From NCBI RefSeq assembly GCF_009823805.1, contig NZ_WUEK01000007.1, positions 186,001 to 250,000 on the forward strand: a stretch of 64,000 bases of DNA. Reading direction: 5' to 3'. The notes beneath the pieces are model-generated. The model made no database searches and had not been told where the DNA came from. It was given only the letters and a program-made list of their open reading frames with translations. Shown in pieces: positions 1 through 9,688 of this stretch (positions within the stretch are counted from its first letter, which is position 1; every line of letters starts with the position of its first letter). The translations under genes and the position numbers were made by a program. This DNA is from Nocardioides flavescens (GTDB lineage: Bacteria; Actinomycetota; Actinomycetes; Propionibacteriales; Nocardioidaceae).

Positions 1-2
1 AG

Positions 3-278
3 GCCTATGACCACGAGGTGATCGACACCTCGGCGCGCAAGATCGTGGACACCGTCACCCGGACGGGTGCTCGCGTCGCCGGCCCCGTGCCGCTGCCGAC
101 GGAGAAGAACGTCTACTGCGTCATCCGCTCGCCGCACAAGTACAAGGACTCGCGCGAGCACTTCGAGATGCGCACCCACAAGCGCCTCATCGACATCCTC
201 GACCCCACGCCGAAGACGGTCGACTCGCTCATGCGACTCGACCTCCCGGCCGGTGTCGACATCGAGATCAAGCTCTGA
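3..278 (+). CDS. rpsJ: 30S ribosomal protein S10, 5' truncated by window edge
   Basis: S10 binds 16S rRNA in the 30S head and also serves as NusE in antitermination. The reading frame is open from base 3 ([14 protein letters not shown]...) and stops at 276-278. About 10 N-terminal residues lie outside the window. The loop segment [20 protein letters not shown] and the end [12 protein letters not shown] are typical of actinobacterial S10. It is the first gene of the S10 operon and is followed after 10 bases by rplC. Confidence 0.97.
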   Translation, partial: AYDHEVIDTSARKIVDTVTRTGARVAGPVPLPTEKNVYCVIRSPHKYKDSREHFEMRTHKRLIDILDPTPKTVDSLMRLDLPAGVDIEIKL

Positions 279-288
279 GGTTCGAGAC

Positions 289-954
289 ATGACCACCGAA
301 CGCAACGTCAAGGGACTGCTGGGCACCAAGCTCGGCATGACCCAGGTGTGGGACGAGAACAACCGCATCGTCCCCGTGACCGTGATCGCGGCCGGCACGA
401 ACGTCGTCACGCAGGTCCGCACGCCCGAGAAGGACGGCTACAACGCCATCCAGGTCGGCTACGGCGAGATCGACGGACGCAAGGTGACCAAGCCGAAGGC
501 CGGGCACTTCCGTGAGGCCGGCGTGACCCCGCGCCGCCACCTCGTCGAGATCCGCACCGCCTCCGCCGGCACCTTCACCGCCGGCCAGGAGCTGTCCGCC
601 GACACCTTCGCCGCGGGCGAGGAGATCGACGTGACCGGCACCAGCAAGGGCAAGGGCTTCGCGGGCACGATGAAGCGCCACGGCTTCGCCGGTGTCTCGG
701 CCTCGCACGGTGCCCACCGCAACCACCGCAAGCCGGGCTCCATCGGCGCCTGCGCGACCCCCGGTCGCGTGTTCAAGGGCGTGCGGATGGCCGGCCGGAT
801 GGGCTCGGACACCGTCACCACCCAGAACCTCACCGTGCACGCCGTGGACGCCGAGAGGGGCCTGATCCTCGTGAAGGGCGCCGTCCCCGGCCCCAAGGGT
901 GGCCTGCTCGTGATCCGCTCGGCGTCCAAGAAGACCGAAGCTGCGGAGGCCTGA
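289..954 (+). CDS. rplC: 50S ribosomal protein L3
   Basis: L3 is an early 50S assembly protein contacting the 3' domain of 23S rRNA and the peptidyl-transferase region. The 221-residue product starts at ATG 289 ([19 protein letters not shown]). A longer in-frame extension to base 67 overlaps rpsJ and is not real. The central [17 protein letters not shown] signature and the HRKPGSIG loop are present. The end is a short Lys/Glu/Ala tail. rplD begins 2 bases after the stop, so translational coupling is likely. Confidence 0.97.
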   Translation: MTTERNVKGLLGTKLGMTQVWDENNRIVPVTVIAAGTNVVTQVRTPEKDGYNAIQVGYGEIDGRKVTKPKAGHFREAGVTPRRHLVEIRTASAGTFTAGQELSADTFAAGEEIDVTGTSKGKGFAGTMKRHGFAGVSASHGAHRNHRKPGSIGACATPGRVFKGVRMAGRMGSDTVTTQNLTVHAVDAERGLILVKGAVPGPKGGLLVIRSASKKTEAAEA

Positions 955-956
955 GC

Positions 957-1607
957 ATGGCGACCAAGAACACCAGCGGCAAGGTCGACGTCGACCTGCC
1001 CGCCGAGATCTTCGACGTGGCGCTCAACGTGCCGCTCATCCACCAGGTCGTCGTGGCCCAGCAGGCTGCGGCCCGCCAGGGCACCGCGGCGACCAAGACC
1101 CGCGGCGACGTCCGCGGCGGTGGCAAGAAGCCCTACAAGCAGAAGGGCACCGGCCGCGCCCGCCAGGGCTCGACCCGTGCGCCGCAGTTCGCCGGCGGTG
1201 GCGTCGTCCACGGCCCGCAGCCGCGCAGCTACGACCAGCGCACCCCCAAGAAGATGAAGGCCGCCGCGCTGCGCGGTGCCCTCTCCGACCGGGCCCGCAA
1301 CGGACGCATCCACGTGCTCGACGGCTTCGGCCTCGAGGACGCCCCGTCCACGCGCACCGCGCTGGGCGCCCTCGCCGCGCTGACCGACCGGGTCAAGTTC
1401 CTGGTCGTGCTCGAGCGCAACGACACCGTCACCTGGCTCTCGCTGCGCAACGCGCCGCAGGTCCACATCGTGGCCGTCGACCAGCTCAACACCTACGACG
1501 TCCTCGCCTCCGACGACGTGGTCTTCAGCCAGGGCGCGTACGACGCGTTCGTGGCCGGGCCCGCCGCGGCCGGCTCGTCGAGCGCCCAGAAGGAGGAGTC
1601 CGCGTGA
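957..1607 (+). CDS. rplD: 50S ribosomal protein L4
   Basis: L4 lines the peptide exit tunnel and, in Escherichia coli, regulates the S10 operon; whether it does so here is unknown. The product has 216 residues. The tunnel loop ([20 protein letters not shown], about residues 50-69) is intact. The stop overlaps the rplW GTG start by 4 bases (GTGA), indicating coupled translation. Confidence 0.97.
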   Translation: MATKNTSGKVDVDLPAEIFDVALNVPLIHQVVVAQQAAARQGTAATKTRGDVRGGGKKPYKQKGTGRARQGSTRAPQFAGGGVVHGPQPRSYDQRTPKKMKAAALRGALSDRARNGRIHVLDGFGLEDAPSTRTALGALAALTDRVKFLVVLERNDTVTWLSLRNAPQVHIVAVDQLNTYDVLASDDVVFSQGAYDAFVAGPAAAGSSSAQKEESA

Positions 1608-1909
1608 GCACGCTGCACAAGGACCACCGCGACGTCCTGATCGCACCCGTCGTCTCGGAGAAGAGCTACAGCCTCCTCGACGCCAACAAGTACACCTTCG
1701 TCGTGCACCCCGACGCCAACAAGACCGAGATCAAGATCGCGGTCGAGAAGATCTTCGGCGTCAAGGTCACCGCGGTGAACACCCTCAACCGCACCGGCAA
1801 GACGCGGCGCACCCGCACCGGGCTCGGCAAGCGCAAGGACACCAAGCGCGCGATCGTCAGCCTGGCCGAGGGCCACCGCATCGACATCTTCGGAGGACCG
1901 GTTTCCTGA
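1604..1909 (+). CDS. rplW: 50S ribosomal protein L23
   Basis: L23 sits at the tunnel exit and docks trigger factor and SRP. The 101-residue product starts at GTG 1604 inside the rplD stop region. It carries the family segments VSEKSY near the N-terminus, [15 protein letters not shown] and the basic [12 protein letters not shown] loop. Its TGA shares one base with the rplB ATG. Confidence 0.97.
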   Translation: MSTLHKDHRDVLIAPVVSEKSYSLLDANKYTFVVHPDANKTEIKIAVEKIFGVKVTAVNTLNRTGKTRRTRTGLGKRKDTKRAIVSLAEGHRIDIFGGPVS

Positions 1910-2745
1910 TGGCCATTCGCAAGTACAAGCCGACCACCCCGGGCCGTCGCGGCTCGTCGGTCGCCGACTTCGTCGAGATCACCCGGACCACGCCGGAGAA
2001 GTCCCTCGTCAAGCCGCTGCCCAAGAAGGGCGGTCGCAACAACCAGGGCCGGATCACCACCCGTCACCAGGGTGGCGGCCACAAGCGTGCCTACCGCATC
2101 ATCGACTTCCGTCGCTACGACAAGGACGGCATCCCGGCCAAGGTCGCGCACATCGAGTACGACCCCAACCGCACCGCGCGCATCGCGCTGCTGCACTACG
2201 CCGACGGCGAGAAGCGCTACATCATCGCGCCGCGCGGCCTGGCGCAGGGCACGGTCGTCGAGTCGGGTGCCGCTGCCGACATCAAGACCGGCAACAACCT
2301 CCCGCTGCGCAACATCCCGGTCGGTTCGACGGTCCACGCGGTCGAGCTCCGCCCCGGTGGCGGCGCCAAGATCGCCCGCTCCGCCGGCATCAGCGCCCAG
2401 CTGGTCGCTCGTGAGGGCTCGCGCGCCACGCTGCGCATGCCCTCGGGCGAGATGCGCTTCGTCGACGTGCGCTGCCGCGCCACGATCGGCGAGGTCGGCA
2501 ACGCCGAGCAGTCCAACATCAACTGGGGCAAGGCCGGCCGCATGCGCTGGAAGGGCAAGCGCCCGACCGTCCGCGGTGTCGTCATGAACCCGGTCGACCA
2601 CCCGCACGGTGGTGGCGAGGGCAAGACCTCCGGTGGTCGTCACCCGGTGTCGCCGTGGGGCAAGCCCGAGGGTCGCACGCGCAAGCGCAAGGCCTCCGAC
2701 TCGCAGATCATCCGTCGCCGCAAGACCGGCAAGGGTAGGAAGTAA
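1909..2745 (+). CDS. rplB: 50S ribosomal protein L2
   Basis: L2 is essential for subunit association and peptidyl-transferase activity. The 278-residue length is standard. The conserved C-terminal segment [27 protein letters not shown], which includes the catalytically important His, is intact. It starts at ATG 1909, overlapping the rplW stop by one base. The Lys/Arg-rich terminus ends TGKGRK. Confidence 0.98.
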   Translation: MAIRKYKPTTPGRRGSSVADFVEITRTTPEKSLVKPLPKKGGRNNQGRITTRHQGGGHKRAYRIIDFRRYDKDGIPAKVAHIEYDPNRTARIALLHYADGEKRYIIAPRGLAQGTVVESGAAADIKTGNNLPLRNIPVGSTVHAVELRPGGGAKIARSAGISAQLVAREGSRATLRMPSGEMRFVDVRCRATIGEVGNAEQSNINWGKAGRMRWKGKRPTVRGVVMNPVDHPHGGGEGKTSGGRHPVSPWGKPEGRTRKRKASDSQIIRRRKTGKGRK

Positions 2746-2750
2746 CTGAC

Positions 2751-3032
2751 ATGCCTCGCAGCCTGAAGAAGGGCCCCTTCGTCGACGGCCACCTCGAGAA
2801 GAAGGTGGACGCCGAGAACGAGAAGGGCAGCCACAACGTCATCAAGACGTGGTCGCGCCGCTCGATGATCATCCCCTCGATGATCGGCCACACCATCGCG
2901 GTGCACGACGGTCGCAAGCACGTGCCGGTGTTCGTCACCGACTCGATGGTCGGGCACAAGCTCGGCGAGTTCGCGCCGACCCGCACCTACCGCGGTCACG
3001 TGAAGGACGACAGGAAGGGACGCCGCCGATGA
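2751..3032 (+). CDS. rpsS: 30S ribosomal protein S19
   Basis: S19 is a 30S head protein that pairs with S13 near the A site. The 93-residue product opens [19 protein letters not shown] and contains [20 protein letters not shown] and the basic [14 protein letters not shown] segment. It overlaps the rplV start by ATGA at 3029-3032. Confidence 0.97.
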   Translation: MPRSLKKGPFVDGHLEKKVDAENEKGSHNVIKTWSRRSMIIPSMIGHTIAVHDGRKHVPVFVTDSMVGHKLGEFAPTRTYRGHVKDDRKGRRR

Positions 3033-3505
3033 GCACCACCGAGCGCACCCGCTCCAGCGCCCGTCGCGACTCGCTGCTCGGCGACCGCCCCGGCGCGTTC
3101 GCCAGCGCCCGCTACGTGCGGATCACCCCGCTCAAGGCGCGCCGCGTCGTCGAGCTGGTCCGCGGTCTGCCGGTCGACCAGGCCCTCTCGATCCTCGAGT
3201 TCGCCCCCCAGGCGGCGGCCGAGACGGTCCACAAGGTCCTGCGCAGCGCGATCGCCAACGCCCAGACCACCGAGGGTCTCGACGCCGGCGACCTGGTCGT
3301 CTCCGGCGCGCTGGTCGACGAGGGTCCGACGATGAAGCGCTGGCGCCCCCGGGCCCAGGGCCGGGCGACCCGCATCAACAAGCGGACCAGCCACATCACC
3401 CTGGTCGTCGAGCCGGCGGCTGCCGTCGCGCCGGCCGCGAAGAAGACCACCACCACGAAGGCGTCCTCCAAGAAGGCCGCCCAGACGAACGGAGAGGATG
3501 CCTGA
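3029..3505 (+). CDS. rplV: 50S ribosomal protein L22
   Basis: L22 shapes the exit tunnel, where its beta-hairpin is a site of macrolide resistance. The start is ATG 3029, overlapping the rpsS stop; the longer open frame upstream is a shadow of rpsS. The 158-residue product exceeds the usual 110-120. The core ends at HITLVVEP (about residue 129) and is followed by an Ala/Lys/Thr-rich tail ([15 protein letters not shown]) of the kind seen in actinobacterial L22. The hairpin [15 protein letters not shown] is intact. Confidence 0.97.
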   Translation: MSTTERTRSSARRDSLLGDRPGAFASARYVRITPLKARRVVELVRGLPVDQALSILEFAPQAAAETVHKVLRSAIANAQTTEGLDAGDLVVSGALVDEGPTMKRWRPRAQGRATRINKRTSHITLVVEPAAAVAPAAKKTTTTKASSKKAAQTNGEDA

Positions 3506-4341
3506 TGGGCCAGAAGATCAACCCGAACGGGTTCCGGCTCGGCATCTCCACCGACCACAAGTCGCGCTGGTACGCCGACAAGCTCTACAAGAGCTACGTC
3601 GGCGAGGACGTCGCCATCCGCAAGCTGCTCTCGAAGGGCATGGAGCGGGCCGGCATCGCCAAGGTCGAGATCGAGCGCACCCGTGACCGCGTCCGTGTGG
3701 ACATCCACACCGCGCGTCCCGGCATCGTGATCGGTCGCCGCGGCGCCGAGGCCGACCGCATCCGCGGCGAGCTCGAGAAGCTCACCGGCAAGCAGGTGCA
3801 GCTCAACATCCTCGAGGTCAAGAACCCCGAGGTCGACGCGCAGCTGGTCGCCCAGGGCGTCGCCGAGCAGCTCTCCGGCCGCGTGCAGTTCCGTCGCGCC
3901 ATGCGCAAGGCGATGCAGACCACCATGCGCTCCGGGGCCAAGGGCATCCGCATCCAGTGCTCCGGCCGCCTCAACGGCGCCGAGATGTCGCGCACGGAGT
4001 TCTACCGCGAGGGCCGCGTGCCCCTGCACACCCTGCGTGCCGACATCGACTACGGCTTCTACGAGGCCCGCACGACCTTCGGCCGCATCGGCGTGAAGGT
4101 CTGGATCTACAAGGGCGAGGTCGCCGGCTCCCGTGCCGAGCGCCAGGCTCAGGCTGCTGCCCGCGCCGGTGTCCCCGGCCGTGGCGGCCGTCCGACCCGT
4201 GGCGGCGACCGTCCCACCCGCGGCGACCGTCCCGGCCGCAGCGACCGCCCGACCCGCGCCGACCGCGAGGGTGCAGCGACTGAGGCTCCGGCCTCGGAGG
4301 CTGCTGCTCCCGCGGCGACCGAGACTCCTTCGGAGGGCTGA
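3505..4341 (+). CDS. rpsC: 30S ribosomal protein S3 with Arg/Gly-rich tail
   Basis: S3 lines the mRNA entry channel and has helicase activity with S4 and S5. The 278-residue product has an N-terminal KH domain ([26 protein letters not shown]) and the S3 C-domain ([19 protein letters not shown]...). After about residue 210 there is an extension of repeated [19 protein letters not shown] units, then an Ala/Glu-rich end. Such tails are common in actinobacterial S3, but this one has clear internal repetition. ATG 3505 overlaps the rplV stop by one base. Confidence 0.97.
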   Translation: MGQKINPNGFRLGISTDHKSRWYADKLYKSYVGEDVAIRKLLSKGMERAGIAKVEIERTRDRVRVDIHTARPGIVIGRRGAEADRIRGELEKLTGKQVQLNILEVKNPEVDAQLVAQGVAEQLSGRVQFRRAMRKAMQTTMRSGAKGIRIQCSGRLNGAEMSRTEFYREGRVPLHTLRADIDYGFYEARTTFGRIGVKVWIYKGEVAGSRAERQAQAAARAGVPGRGGRPTRGGDRPTRGDRPGRSDRPTRADREGAATEAPASEAAAPAATETPSEG

Positions 4342-4344
4342 CCC

Positions 4345-4764
4345 ATGCTGATGCCCCGCAGGCTCAAGCACCGCAAGCAGCACCACCCCAAGCGGACCGG
4401 TGCCGCCAAGGGCGGCACGCGCCTGGCGTTCGGTGAGTTCGGCATCCAGGCCATCGAGGGTCACTACGTGACCAACCGCCAGATCGAGTCCGCTCGTATC
4501 GCCATGACCCGCCACATCAAGCGTGGCGGCAAGGTCTGGATCAACATCTACCCCGACCGTCCGCTCACCAAGAAGCCGGCCGAGACCCGTATGGGTTCCG
4601 GCAAGGGCTCGCCCGAGTGGTGGATCGCCAACGTCAAGCCCGGCCGCGTGATGTTCGAGCTGTCCGGTGTCGACGAGACCGTGGCTCGCGAGGCGATGCG
4701 CCGCGCGATGCACAAGCTGCCGATGAAGTGCCGCTTCATCACCCGAGAGGCTGGTGAGTTCTGA
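4345..4764 (+). CDS. rplP: 50S ribosomal protein L16
   Basis: L16 helps accommodate A-site tRNA and organises the 5S region. The 139-residue product opens [14 protein letters not shown] and contains the signature segments [16 protein letters not shown] and [24 protein letters not shown]. It begins 3 bases after rpsC and its TGA overlaps the rpmC ATG by one base. Confidence 0.97.
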   Translation: MLMPRRLKHRKQHHPKRTGAAKGGTRLAFGEFGIQAIEGHYVTNRQIESARIAMTRHIKRGGKVWINIYPDRPLTKKPAETRMGSGKGSPEWWIANVKPGRVMFELSGVDETVAREAMRRAMHKLPMKCRFITREAGEF

Positions 4765-5018
4765 TGGCGTCCGGGACCAAGGCGCACGAGCTCGACGAGA
4801 TGAACGACGTCGACCTCGAGGCGCGACTGCGCGAGGCCAAGGAGGAGCTGTTCAACCTCCGCTTCCAGGCCGCGACCGGCCAGCTCGAGAGCCACGGCCG
4901 GCTCCGCACGGTCAAGAAGGACATCGCCCGGATCTACACCGTGGTGCGTGAGCGCGAGCTCGGCATCCGCGTGGCTCCCGGCGGCAGCAACGACAACGAC
5001 GAGGACGGTGCCGCATGA
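4764..5018 (+). CDS. rpmC: 50S ribosomal protein L29
   Basis: L29 is a small helical-hairpin protein beside L23 at the tunnel exit. The 84-residue product has the core motif [36 protein letters not shown]. It carries a short Asp/Glu-rich tail, slightly longer than the common 65-70 residues. Its stop overlaps the rpsQ start (ATGA). Confidence 0.96.
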   Translation: MASGTKAHELDEMNDVDLEARLREAKEELFNLRFQAATGQLESHGRLRTVKKDIARIYTVVRERELGIRVAPGGSNDNDEDGAA

Positions 5019-5299
5019 GCGAGCAGAACGCCGCTCCGGCCACCGAGGCGCGCAACGCGCGCAAGGTCCGCGAGGGCCTGGTGGTCAGCGACAAGATGGA
5101 CAAGACCGTGGTCGTGGCCGTCGAGGACCGCGTCAAGCACGGTCTCTACGGCAAGGTGCTGCGCCAGACCTCGCGGCTCAAGGCCCACGACGAGACCAAC
5201 GAGTGCGGCACCGGTGACCGGGTCCTGATCATGGAGACCCGGCCGCTGTCCGCCACGAAGCGCTGGCGCGTCATTCAGGTTGTGGAGAAGGCCAAGTGA
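5015..5299 (+). CDS. rpsQ: 30S ribosomal protein S17
   Basis: S17 is a primary 16S rRNA binder with an OB fold. The 94-residue product contains [25 protein letters not shown] and the signature [20 protein letters not shown] polar N-terminal extension of about 18 residues precedes the core. It overlaps rpmC and rplN by 4 bases each. Confidence 0.97.
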   Translation: MSEQNAAPATEARNARKVREGLVVSDKMDKTVVVAVEDRVKHGLYGKVLRQTSRLKAHDETNECGTGDRVLIMETRPLSATKRWRVIQVVEKAK

Positions 5300-5664
5300 T
5301 CCAGCAAGAGTCCCGTCTCAAGGTCGCCGACAACACCGGCGCCAAGGAGATCCTGTGCATCCGGGTGCTCGGTGGCTCCGGTCGGCGCTACGCCGGCATC
5401 GGTGACACCATCGTCGCCACGGTCAAGGACGCGATCCCCGGCGGCAACGTCAAGAAGGGCGACGTCGTCAAGGCGGTCATCGTGCGCACCGTCAAGGAGC
5501 GCCGCCGTCCCGACGGCTCCTACATCCGCTTCGACGAGAACGCCGCCGTCATCCTCAAGGGCGACGGCGAGCCCCGCGGCACCCGCATCTTCGGCCCCGT
5601 GGGCCGCGAGCTGCGCGACAAGCGGTTCATGAAGATCATCTCGCTGGCCCCGGAGGTGCTGTGA
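5296..5664 (+). CDS. rplN: 50S ribosomal protein L14
   Basis: L14 contacts 16S rRNA to form an intersubunit bridge and is the target of the silencing factor RsfS. The product is exactly 122 residues, the usual length. The start is GTG 5296 within the rpsQ stop (GTGA). The N-terminus [18 protein letters not shown] and the signature [24 protein letters not shown] are canonical. Confidence 0.97.
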   Translation: MIQQESRLKVADNTGAKEILCIRVLGGSGRRYAGIGDTIVATVKDAIPGGNVKKGDVVKAVIVRTVKERRRPDGSYIRFDENAAVILKGDGEPRGTRIFGPVGRELRDKRFMKIISLAPEVL

Positions 5665-6026
5665 TGGCCAAGGGCGTGAACATCAAGAAGGGCGACACCG
5701 TCAAGGTGATCGCCGGGCGTGACAAGGGTGCCGAAGGCAAGGTCATCTCGGTGCTCCGCGAGGAGCAGCGGGTGATCGTCGAGGGCGTCAACCTCATCAA
5801 GCGCCACACCAAGGTCGTCAACCAGGGCGGTCGCGCCGGCAACACCGGCGGCATCATCACCGCCGAGGCGCCGATCCACATCTCCAACGTGATCCTGGTC
5901 GAGGGCGACGGCGTCACCCGCGTCGGCTTCCGCCGCGACGAGGTGACCAAGCGTCGTCCCGACGGCTCGACGTACGCCGCGGAGCGCAGCGTCCGCATCT
6001 CCCGCAAGACCGGCAAGGACATCTGA
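5664..6026 (+). CDS. rplX: 50S ribosomal protein L24
   Basis: L24 is an assembly-initiator protein with a KOW motif ([23 protein letters not shown]). I chose ATG 5664, which shares one base with the rplN stop. An in-frame GTG three bases upstream would only add one Met. The product is about 120 residues, longer than E. coli L24, with the actinobacterial C-terminal segment that ends [12 protein letters not shown]. Confidence 0.96.
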   Translation: MAKGVNIKKGDTVKVIAGRDKGAEGKVISVLREEQRVIVEGVNLIKRHTKVVNQGGRAGNTGGIITAEAPIHISNVILVEGDGVTRVGFRRDEVTKRRPDGSTYAAERSVRISRKTGKDI

Positions 6027-6631
6027 TGACCGAGACCTCCACCGAGGCCACTGAGGCCACCGAGACCACCACGGCCTCGGCCGCGGTGACCCCGCGGCTG
6101 AAGACGCGCTACCGGGAGGAGATCCTCCCGGCGCTGAAGTCCGAGTTCGACATCGCGAACGTGATGCAGGTCCCCGGCCTGGTCAAGATCGTCGTGAACA
6201 TGGGTGTGGGCGAGGCCGCTCGCGACTCCAAGCTCATCGACGGCGCGGTGCGCGACCTGACCGCGATCACCGGCCAGAAGCCGCTGGTCACCAAGGCCCG
6301 CAAGTCGATCGCGCAGTTCAAGCTGCGCGAGGGCATGCCGATCGGTGCGCACACCACGCTGCGCGGCGACCGGATGTGGGAGTTCCTCGACCGCCTGCTG
6401 TCGATCGCGCTGCCCCGCATCCGCGACTTCCGCGGTCTCTCGCCGCGCCAGTTCGACGGCCGCGGCAACTACACCTTCGGTCTCACCGAGCAGGTCATGT
6501 TCCACGAGATCGACCAGGACCGCATCGACCGCAGCCGCGGCATGGACATCACTCTGGTGACCACGGCCACCACCGACGACCAGGGTCGCGCGCTGCTCAA
6601 GCAGCTCGGCTTCCCCTTCCAGGAGCGCTGA
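6026..6631 (+). CDS. rplE: 50S ribosomal protein L5
   Basis: L5 binds 5S rRNA and the P-site tRNA elbow. The 201-residue product has a Thr/Glu-rich N-terminal extension (about 25 residues) before [14 protein letters not shown]. The signatures [38 protein letters not shown] and [18 protein letters not shown] are intact. ATG overlaps the rplX stop by one base. Confidence 0.97.
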   Translation: MTETSTEATEATETTTASAAVTPRLKTRYREEILPALKSEFDIANVMQVPGLVKIVVNMGVGEAARDSKLIDGAVRDLTAITGQKPLVTKARKSIAQFKLREGMPIGAHTTLRGDRMWEFLDRLLSIALPRIRDFRGLSPRQFDGRGNYTFGLTEQVMFHEIDQDRIDRSRGMDITLVTTATTDDQGRALLKQLGFPFQER

Positions 6632-6636
6632 GAGAC

Positions 6637-6822
6637 ATGGCGAAGACTTCCCTCAAGGTCAAGGCGGCCCGCAAGCCCAAGTTCGCGGTCCGTGGCTACA
6701 CCCGCTGCCAGCGCTGCGGCCGGCCCAAGGCCGTCTACCGCAAGTTCGGCCTCTGCCGGATCTGCCTGCGCGAGATGGCCCACCGCGGCGAGCTGCCCGG
6801 CGTGACCAAGTCCTCCTGGTAG
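6637..6822 (+). CDS. rpsN: 30S ribosomal protein S14, zinc-binding type (61 aa)
   Basis: This is the short type-Z S14 located in the spc operon. The start is ATG 6637; longer open frames upstream are shadows of rplE. The four zinc ligands Cys24, Cys27, Cys40 and Cys43 (CQRC...CRIC) are all present. Actinobacteria often carry a second, zinc-free S14 elsewhere that is induced on zinc starvation; none is seen here. Confidence 0.97.
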   Translation: MAKTSLKVKAARKPKFAVRGYTRCQRCGRPKAVYRKFGLCRICLREMAHRGELPGVTKSSW

Positions 6823-6889
6823 CCCACCCCTCCACAGCGATGAAGGTCCGCCGCAGCCCGGCGGAAACCACACCGAGAAAGACACACTC

Positions 6890-7297
6890 ATGACGATGAC
6901 CGACCCGATCGCAGACATGCTGACCCGTCTGCGCAACGCCAACCAGGCCTTCCACGACGACGTGACGATGCCGCACTCCAAGATCAAGGAGGGCGTCGCG
7001 GAGATCCTCCAGCAGGAGGGTTACATCAGCTCCTTCACCGTGGCCGACCCCGAGGAGGGCAAGGTCCAGAAGACGCTGACCATCACCCTCAAGTACGGCC
7101 GCAACCGCGAGCGCTCGCTCGCCGGTGTCCGCCGCGTCAGCAAGCCCGGCCTGCGCGTCTACGCCAAGAGCACCGGTCTCCCCAAGGTGCTCGGCGGCCT
7201 CGGCGTCGCGATCATCTCGACCAGCCAGGGCCTGCTCACCGACCGCCAGGCCAACCAGAAGGGCGTGGGTGGGGAAGTCCTCGCCTACGTCTGGTGA
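6890..7297 (+). CDS. rpsH: 30S ribosomal protein S8
   Basis: S8 nucleates the 16S central domain and in E. coli represses the spc operon. The 135-residue product has [17 protein letters not shown] at the start and the conserved C-terminal half [36 protein letters not shown] second in-frame ATG lies at 6896, but 6890 is best spaced from the GAGAAAG upstream. A 67-base gap separates it from rpsN, the first sizeable spacer in the cluster. Confidence 0.97.
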   Translation: MTMTDPIADMLTRLRNANQAFHDDVTMPHSKIKEGVAEILQQEGYISSFTVADPEEGKVQKTLTITLKYGRNRERSLAGVRRVSKPGLRVYAKSTGLPKVLGGLGVAIISTSQGLLTDRQANQKGVGGEVLAYVW

Positions 7298-7322
7298 CGA
7301 GAGACCAGGAGGAAGAACAGCA

Positions 7323-7868
7323 ATGTCGCGCATCGGCAAGCTCCCCGTCCCGGTCCCCTCGGGCGTGGACATCACCATCGACGGCCCCGTCGTGACGGTC
7401 AAGGGCCCCAAGGGCACCCTGTCCCACACCGTGGCTGCCCCCATCACCGTCGAGAAGGGCGAGACCGAGGGCTTCCTCGACGTCAAGCGCCCCGACGACG
7501 AGCGGACCAGCAAGTCCCTGCACGGACTCACCCGCACCCTGGTCAACAACATGGTCGTCGGCGTGACCGACGGCTACGAGAAGCGCCTCGAGATCGTGGG
7601 CGTCGGCTACCGCGTGCTGTCCAAGGGCCCCACGCAGCTCGAGTTCCAGCTCGGCTACAGCCACCCCATCGTCTTCAACGCCCCCGAGGGCATCACCTTC
7701 GCGGTCGAGAACCCCACCCGGTTCGGCGTCCAGGGCATCGACAAGCAGCTCGTCGGCGAGGTCGCTGCCAACATCCGCAAGCTCCGCAAGCCCGAGCCCT
7801 ACAAGGGCAAGGGTGTCCGGTACTCCGGCGAACACGTCCGCCGCAAGGTCGGAAAGGCTGGTAAGTGA
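7323..7868 (+). CDS. rplF: 50S ribosomal protein L6
   Basis: L6 sits near the sarcin-ricin loop and the factor-binding site. The start is ATG 7323 ([15 protein letters not shown]) behind AGGAGGAAGAACAGCA, a strong ribosome binding site. It has 181 residues, close to the family norm. The C-terminal signature [18 protein letters not shown] is complete. It lies 25 bases after rpsH and 1 base before rplR. Confidence 0.97.
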   Translation: MSRIGKLPVPVPSGVDITIDGPVVTVKGPKGTLSHTVAAPITVEKGETEGFLDVKRPDDERTSKSLHGLTRTLVNNMVVGVTDGYEKRLEIVGVGYRVLSKGPTQLEFQLGYSHPIVFNAPEGITFAVENPTRFGVQGIDKQLVGEVAANIRKLRKPEPYKGKGVRYSGEHVRRKVGKAGK

Positions 7869-7869
7869 C

Positions 7870-8253
7870 ATGGCGATCTCGCTCAAGCAGCACAAGCACA
7901 CCGCCGACCGCGTCCGCTCGCGGCTGCGCCGCCAGTCGCGTGGTCGCAAGAAGGTCGCCGGCACCGCCGAGCGTCCGCGCCTGGTCGTGACCCGTTCCTC
8001 CAAGCACATCACCGTGCAGGTCGTGGACGACGCGCTGGGCAAGACCATCGCGTCCGCCTCGACGATGGAGGCCGACCTGCGCGCCCAGTCGGGCGACAAG
8101 ACCGACAAGGCCAAGCTGGTCGGCGGCCTCGTCGCCGAGCGCGCCAAGGCCGCCGGTGTCGAGGGCGTGGTCTTCGACCGCGCCGGCAACAAGTACCACG
8201 GCCGGATCGCCGCGCTGGCGGACGCCGCTCGCGAGGGTGGGCTGAGCTTCTGA
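7870..8253 (+). CDS. rplR: 50S ribosomal protein L18
   Basis: L18 binds 5S rRNA together with L5. The ATG at 7870 follows the rplF stop directly; the open frame upstream of it belongs to the rplF shadow. The 127-residue product has an Arg-rich N-terminus ([17 protein letters not shown]) and the conserved [20 protein letters not shown] and [27 protein letters not shown] segments. Confidence 0.97.
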   Translation: MAISLKQHKHTADRVRSRLRRQSRGRKKVAGTAERPRLVVTRSSKHITVQVVDDALGKTIASASTMEADLRAQSGDKTDKAKLVGGLVAERAKAAGVEGVVFDRAGNKYHGRIAALADAAREGGLSF

Positions 8254-8299
8254 TGCGCACCTCGAGCACTGACACGACGTACGAGATGGAGAACCAGGC

Positions 8300-8935
8300 A
8301 TGAGCGGACCCCAGCGCGGAAACCGCAGCGGCGGTGGCGACCGCCGCGGCGGTCGCGACGACCGTCGTGGCGGCCAGGGCGCCGACAAGAACGCCTACGT
8401 CGAGCGCGTCGTCGCCATCAACCGCGTCGCCAAGGTCGTGAAGGGTGGTCGTCGCTTCAGCTTCACCGCCCTCGTGATCGTCGGCGACGGCGACGGCATG
8501 GTCGGCGTCGGCTACGGCAAGGCCAAGGAGGTGCCGGCCGCCATCGCCAAGGGCGTGGAGGAGGCCAAGAAGCACTTCTTCCGGGTGCCCCGCGTCCAGG
8601 GCACGATCCCGCACCCCGTCCAGGGTGAGAAGGCCGCCGGCGTGGTCATGCTGCGTCCGGCCGCGCCCGGTACCGGTGTCATCGCCGGTGGCCCGGTCCG
8701 CGCCGTCCTGGAGTGCGCCGGCATCCACGACATCCTGAGCAAGTCGCTCGGGTCGTCCAACCAGATCAACATCGTCCACGCGACCGTCGAGGCGCTGCGC
8801 ATGCTCGAGCAGCCCGAGGCCGTTGCCGCCCGTCGTGGCCTGCCCGTCGAGGACGTCGCTCCGGCGGCGCTGCTCAAGGCGCGCGCCGAGCAGCCGGCCG
8901 CCGCGGCCGCCGGCACCGGGGAGGCCTCGTCCTGA
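8300..8935 (+). CDS. rpsE: 30S ribosomal protein S5 with Arg/Gly-rich N-terminus
   Basis: S5 controls decoding fidelity and 30S assembly. The 211-residue product carries an N-terminal extension of about 30 residues rich in RGG/RR ([20 protein letters not shown]) before the S5 dsRBD-like domain ([28 protein letters not shown]). The second domain has the [15 protein letters not shown] signature, and the C-terminus is Ala/Glu-rich. A GGAG lies before ATG 8300. The TGA overlaps the rpmD start by one base. Confidence 0.97.
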   Translation: MSGPQRGNRSGGGDRRGGRDDRRGGQGADKNAYVERVVAINRVAKVVKGGRRFSFTALVIVGDGDGMVGVGYGKAKEVPAAIAKGVEEAKKHFFRVPRVQGTIPHPVQGEKAAGVVMLRPAAPGTGVIAGGPVRAVLECAGIHDILSKSLGSSNQINIVHATVEALRMLEQPEAVAARRGLPVEDVAPAALLKARAEQPAAAAAGTGEASS

Positions 8936-9117
8936 TGGCTCAGCTCAAGGTCCAGCAGAAGCGCTCGACGATCGGCTGCAAGGCCAACCAGCGCGAGACC
9001 CTCCGCACGCTCGGTCTCAAGCGGATCGGCGACGTGGTCGTCAAGGAGGACCGCCCGGAGATCCGGGGCATGGTCCACACCGTCCGTCACCTGGTGACGG
9101 TCGAGGAGGTCGACTGA
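8935..9117 (+). CDS. rpmD: 50S ribosomal protein L30
   Basis: L30 is a 60-residue protein of the 50S subunit, present in only some bacterial lineages. The start is ATG 8935, overlapping the rpsE stop by one base. The sequence [19 protein letters not shown] then [32 protein letters not shown] matches the family throughout. rplO follows after one base. Confidence 0.96.
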   Translation: MAQLKVQQKRSTIGCKANQRETLRTLGLKRIGDVVVKEDRPEIRGMVHTVRHLVTVEEVD

Positions 9118-9118
9118 C

Positions 9119-9559
9119 ATGACGCTCAAGCTCCACCACCTGCGCCCGGCTCCGGGTGCCAAGACCGCCAAGACCCGTGTGGGTCGCGGTGAGGCCTCCA
9201 AGGGCAAGACCGCCGGTCGCGGCACCAAGGGCACCGGCGCCCGCAAGAACACCCCGGCCGGCTTCGAGGGTGGGCAGATGCCCATCCACATGCGCCTGCC
9301 GAAGCTCAAGGGGTTCAAGAACCCGTTCAAGGTCGAGTTCCAGGTGATCAACCTGGACCGCCTGGGCGAGTCCTTCCCCGACGGCGGCACCGTGGGTGTC
9401 GACGAGCTCGTGGCCAAGGGCCTCGTGCGCGGCGGCCACCCGGTCAAGGTGCTCGGCCAGGGTGAGATCTCGGTCAAGGTCGACGTCACGGCCCAGGCCT
9501 TCTCGGCCTCGGCCAAGGAGAAGATCGAGGCCGCCGGCGGAACCACCACCGTCGCCTGA
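9119..9559 (+). CDS. rplO: 50S ribosomal protein L15
   Basis: L15 is a late-assembly 50S protein. The 146-residue product has the Gly/Lys-rich N-terminal half ([23 protein letters not shown]) and [22 protein letters not shown]. It is the last ribosomal gene of the spc block and is followed by a strong hairpin at 9573-9607, so the downstream secY group may need its own promoter. Confidence 0.97.
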   Translation: MTLKLHHLRPAPGAKTAKTRVGRGEASKGKTAGRGTKGTGARKNTPAGFEGGQMPIHMRLPKLKGFKNPFKVEFQVINLDRLGESFPDGGTVGVDELVAKGLVRGGHPVKVLGQGEISVKVDVTAQAFSASAKEKIEAAGGTTTVA

Positions 9560-9572
9560 TTCGTTGCCCATG

Positions 9573-9609
9573 ACGGGGCCCGGTCCCAGTGAGGGACTGG
9601 GCCCCGTTT
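9573..9609 (+). terminator. Intrinsic hairpin terminator after rplO
   Basis: Arms 9573-9587 and 9593-9607 pair over 15 bases with a single G-T wobble, around the loop AGTGA. A short TTT run follows. It lies 13 bases after the rplO stop and 80 bases before secY. Confidence 0.8.
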
Positions 9610-9613
9610 GGGT

Positions 9614-9619
9614 TAGGCT
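9614..9619 (+). promoter_or_regulatory. Possible -10 element for secY-adk-map
   Basis: TAGGCT fits the actinobacterial TANNNT -10 pattern and lies just after the rplO terminator, 70 bases before the secY start. No clear -35 is visible. The position is logical for a promoter that restores transcription beyond the terminator. Confidence 0.35.
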
Positions 9620-9688
9620 GCCAGCCGCGCGCTCCACGTGCGCTGCTCGTGCTCGGGTGACCGGGCTGAAGAGGAACAGAGGTAAACG

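Noticed and set aside
3112..4713. 533-codon minus-strand open frame over rplV-rpsC-rplP
   Set aside because: Shadow of ribosomal genes, low-complexity composition.
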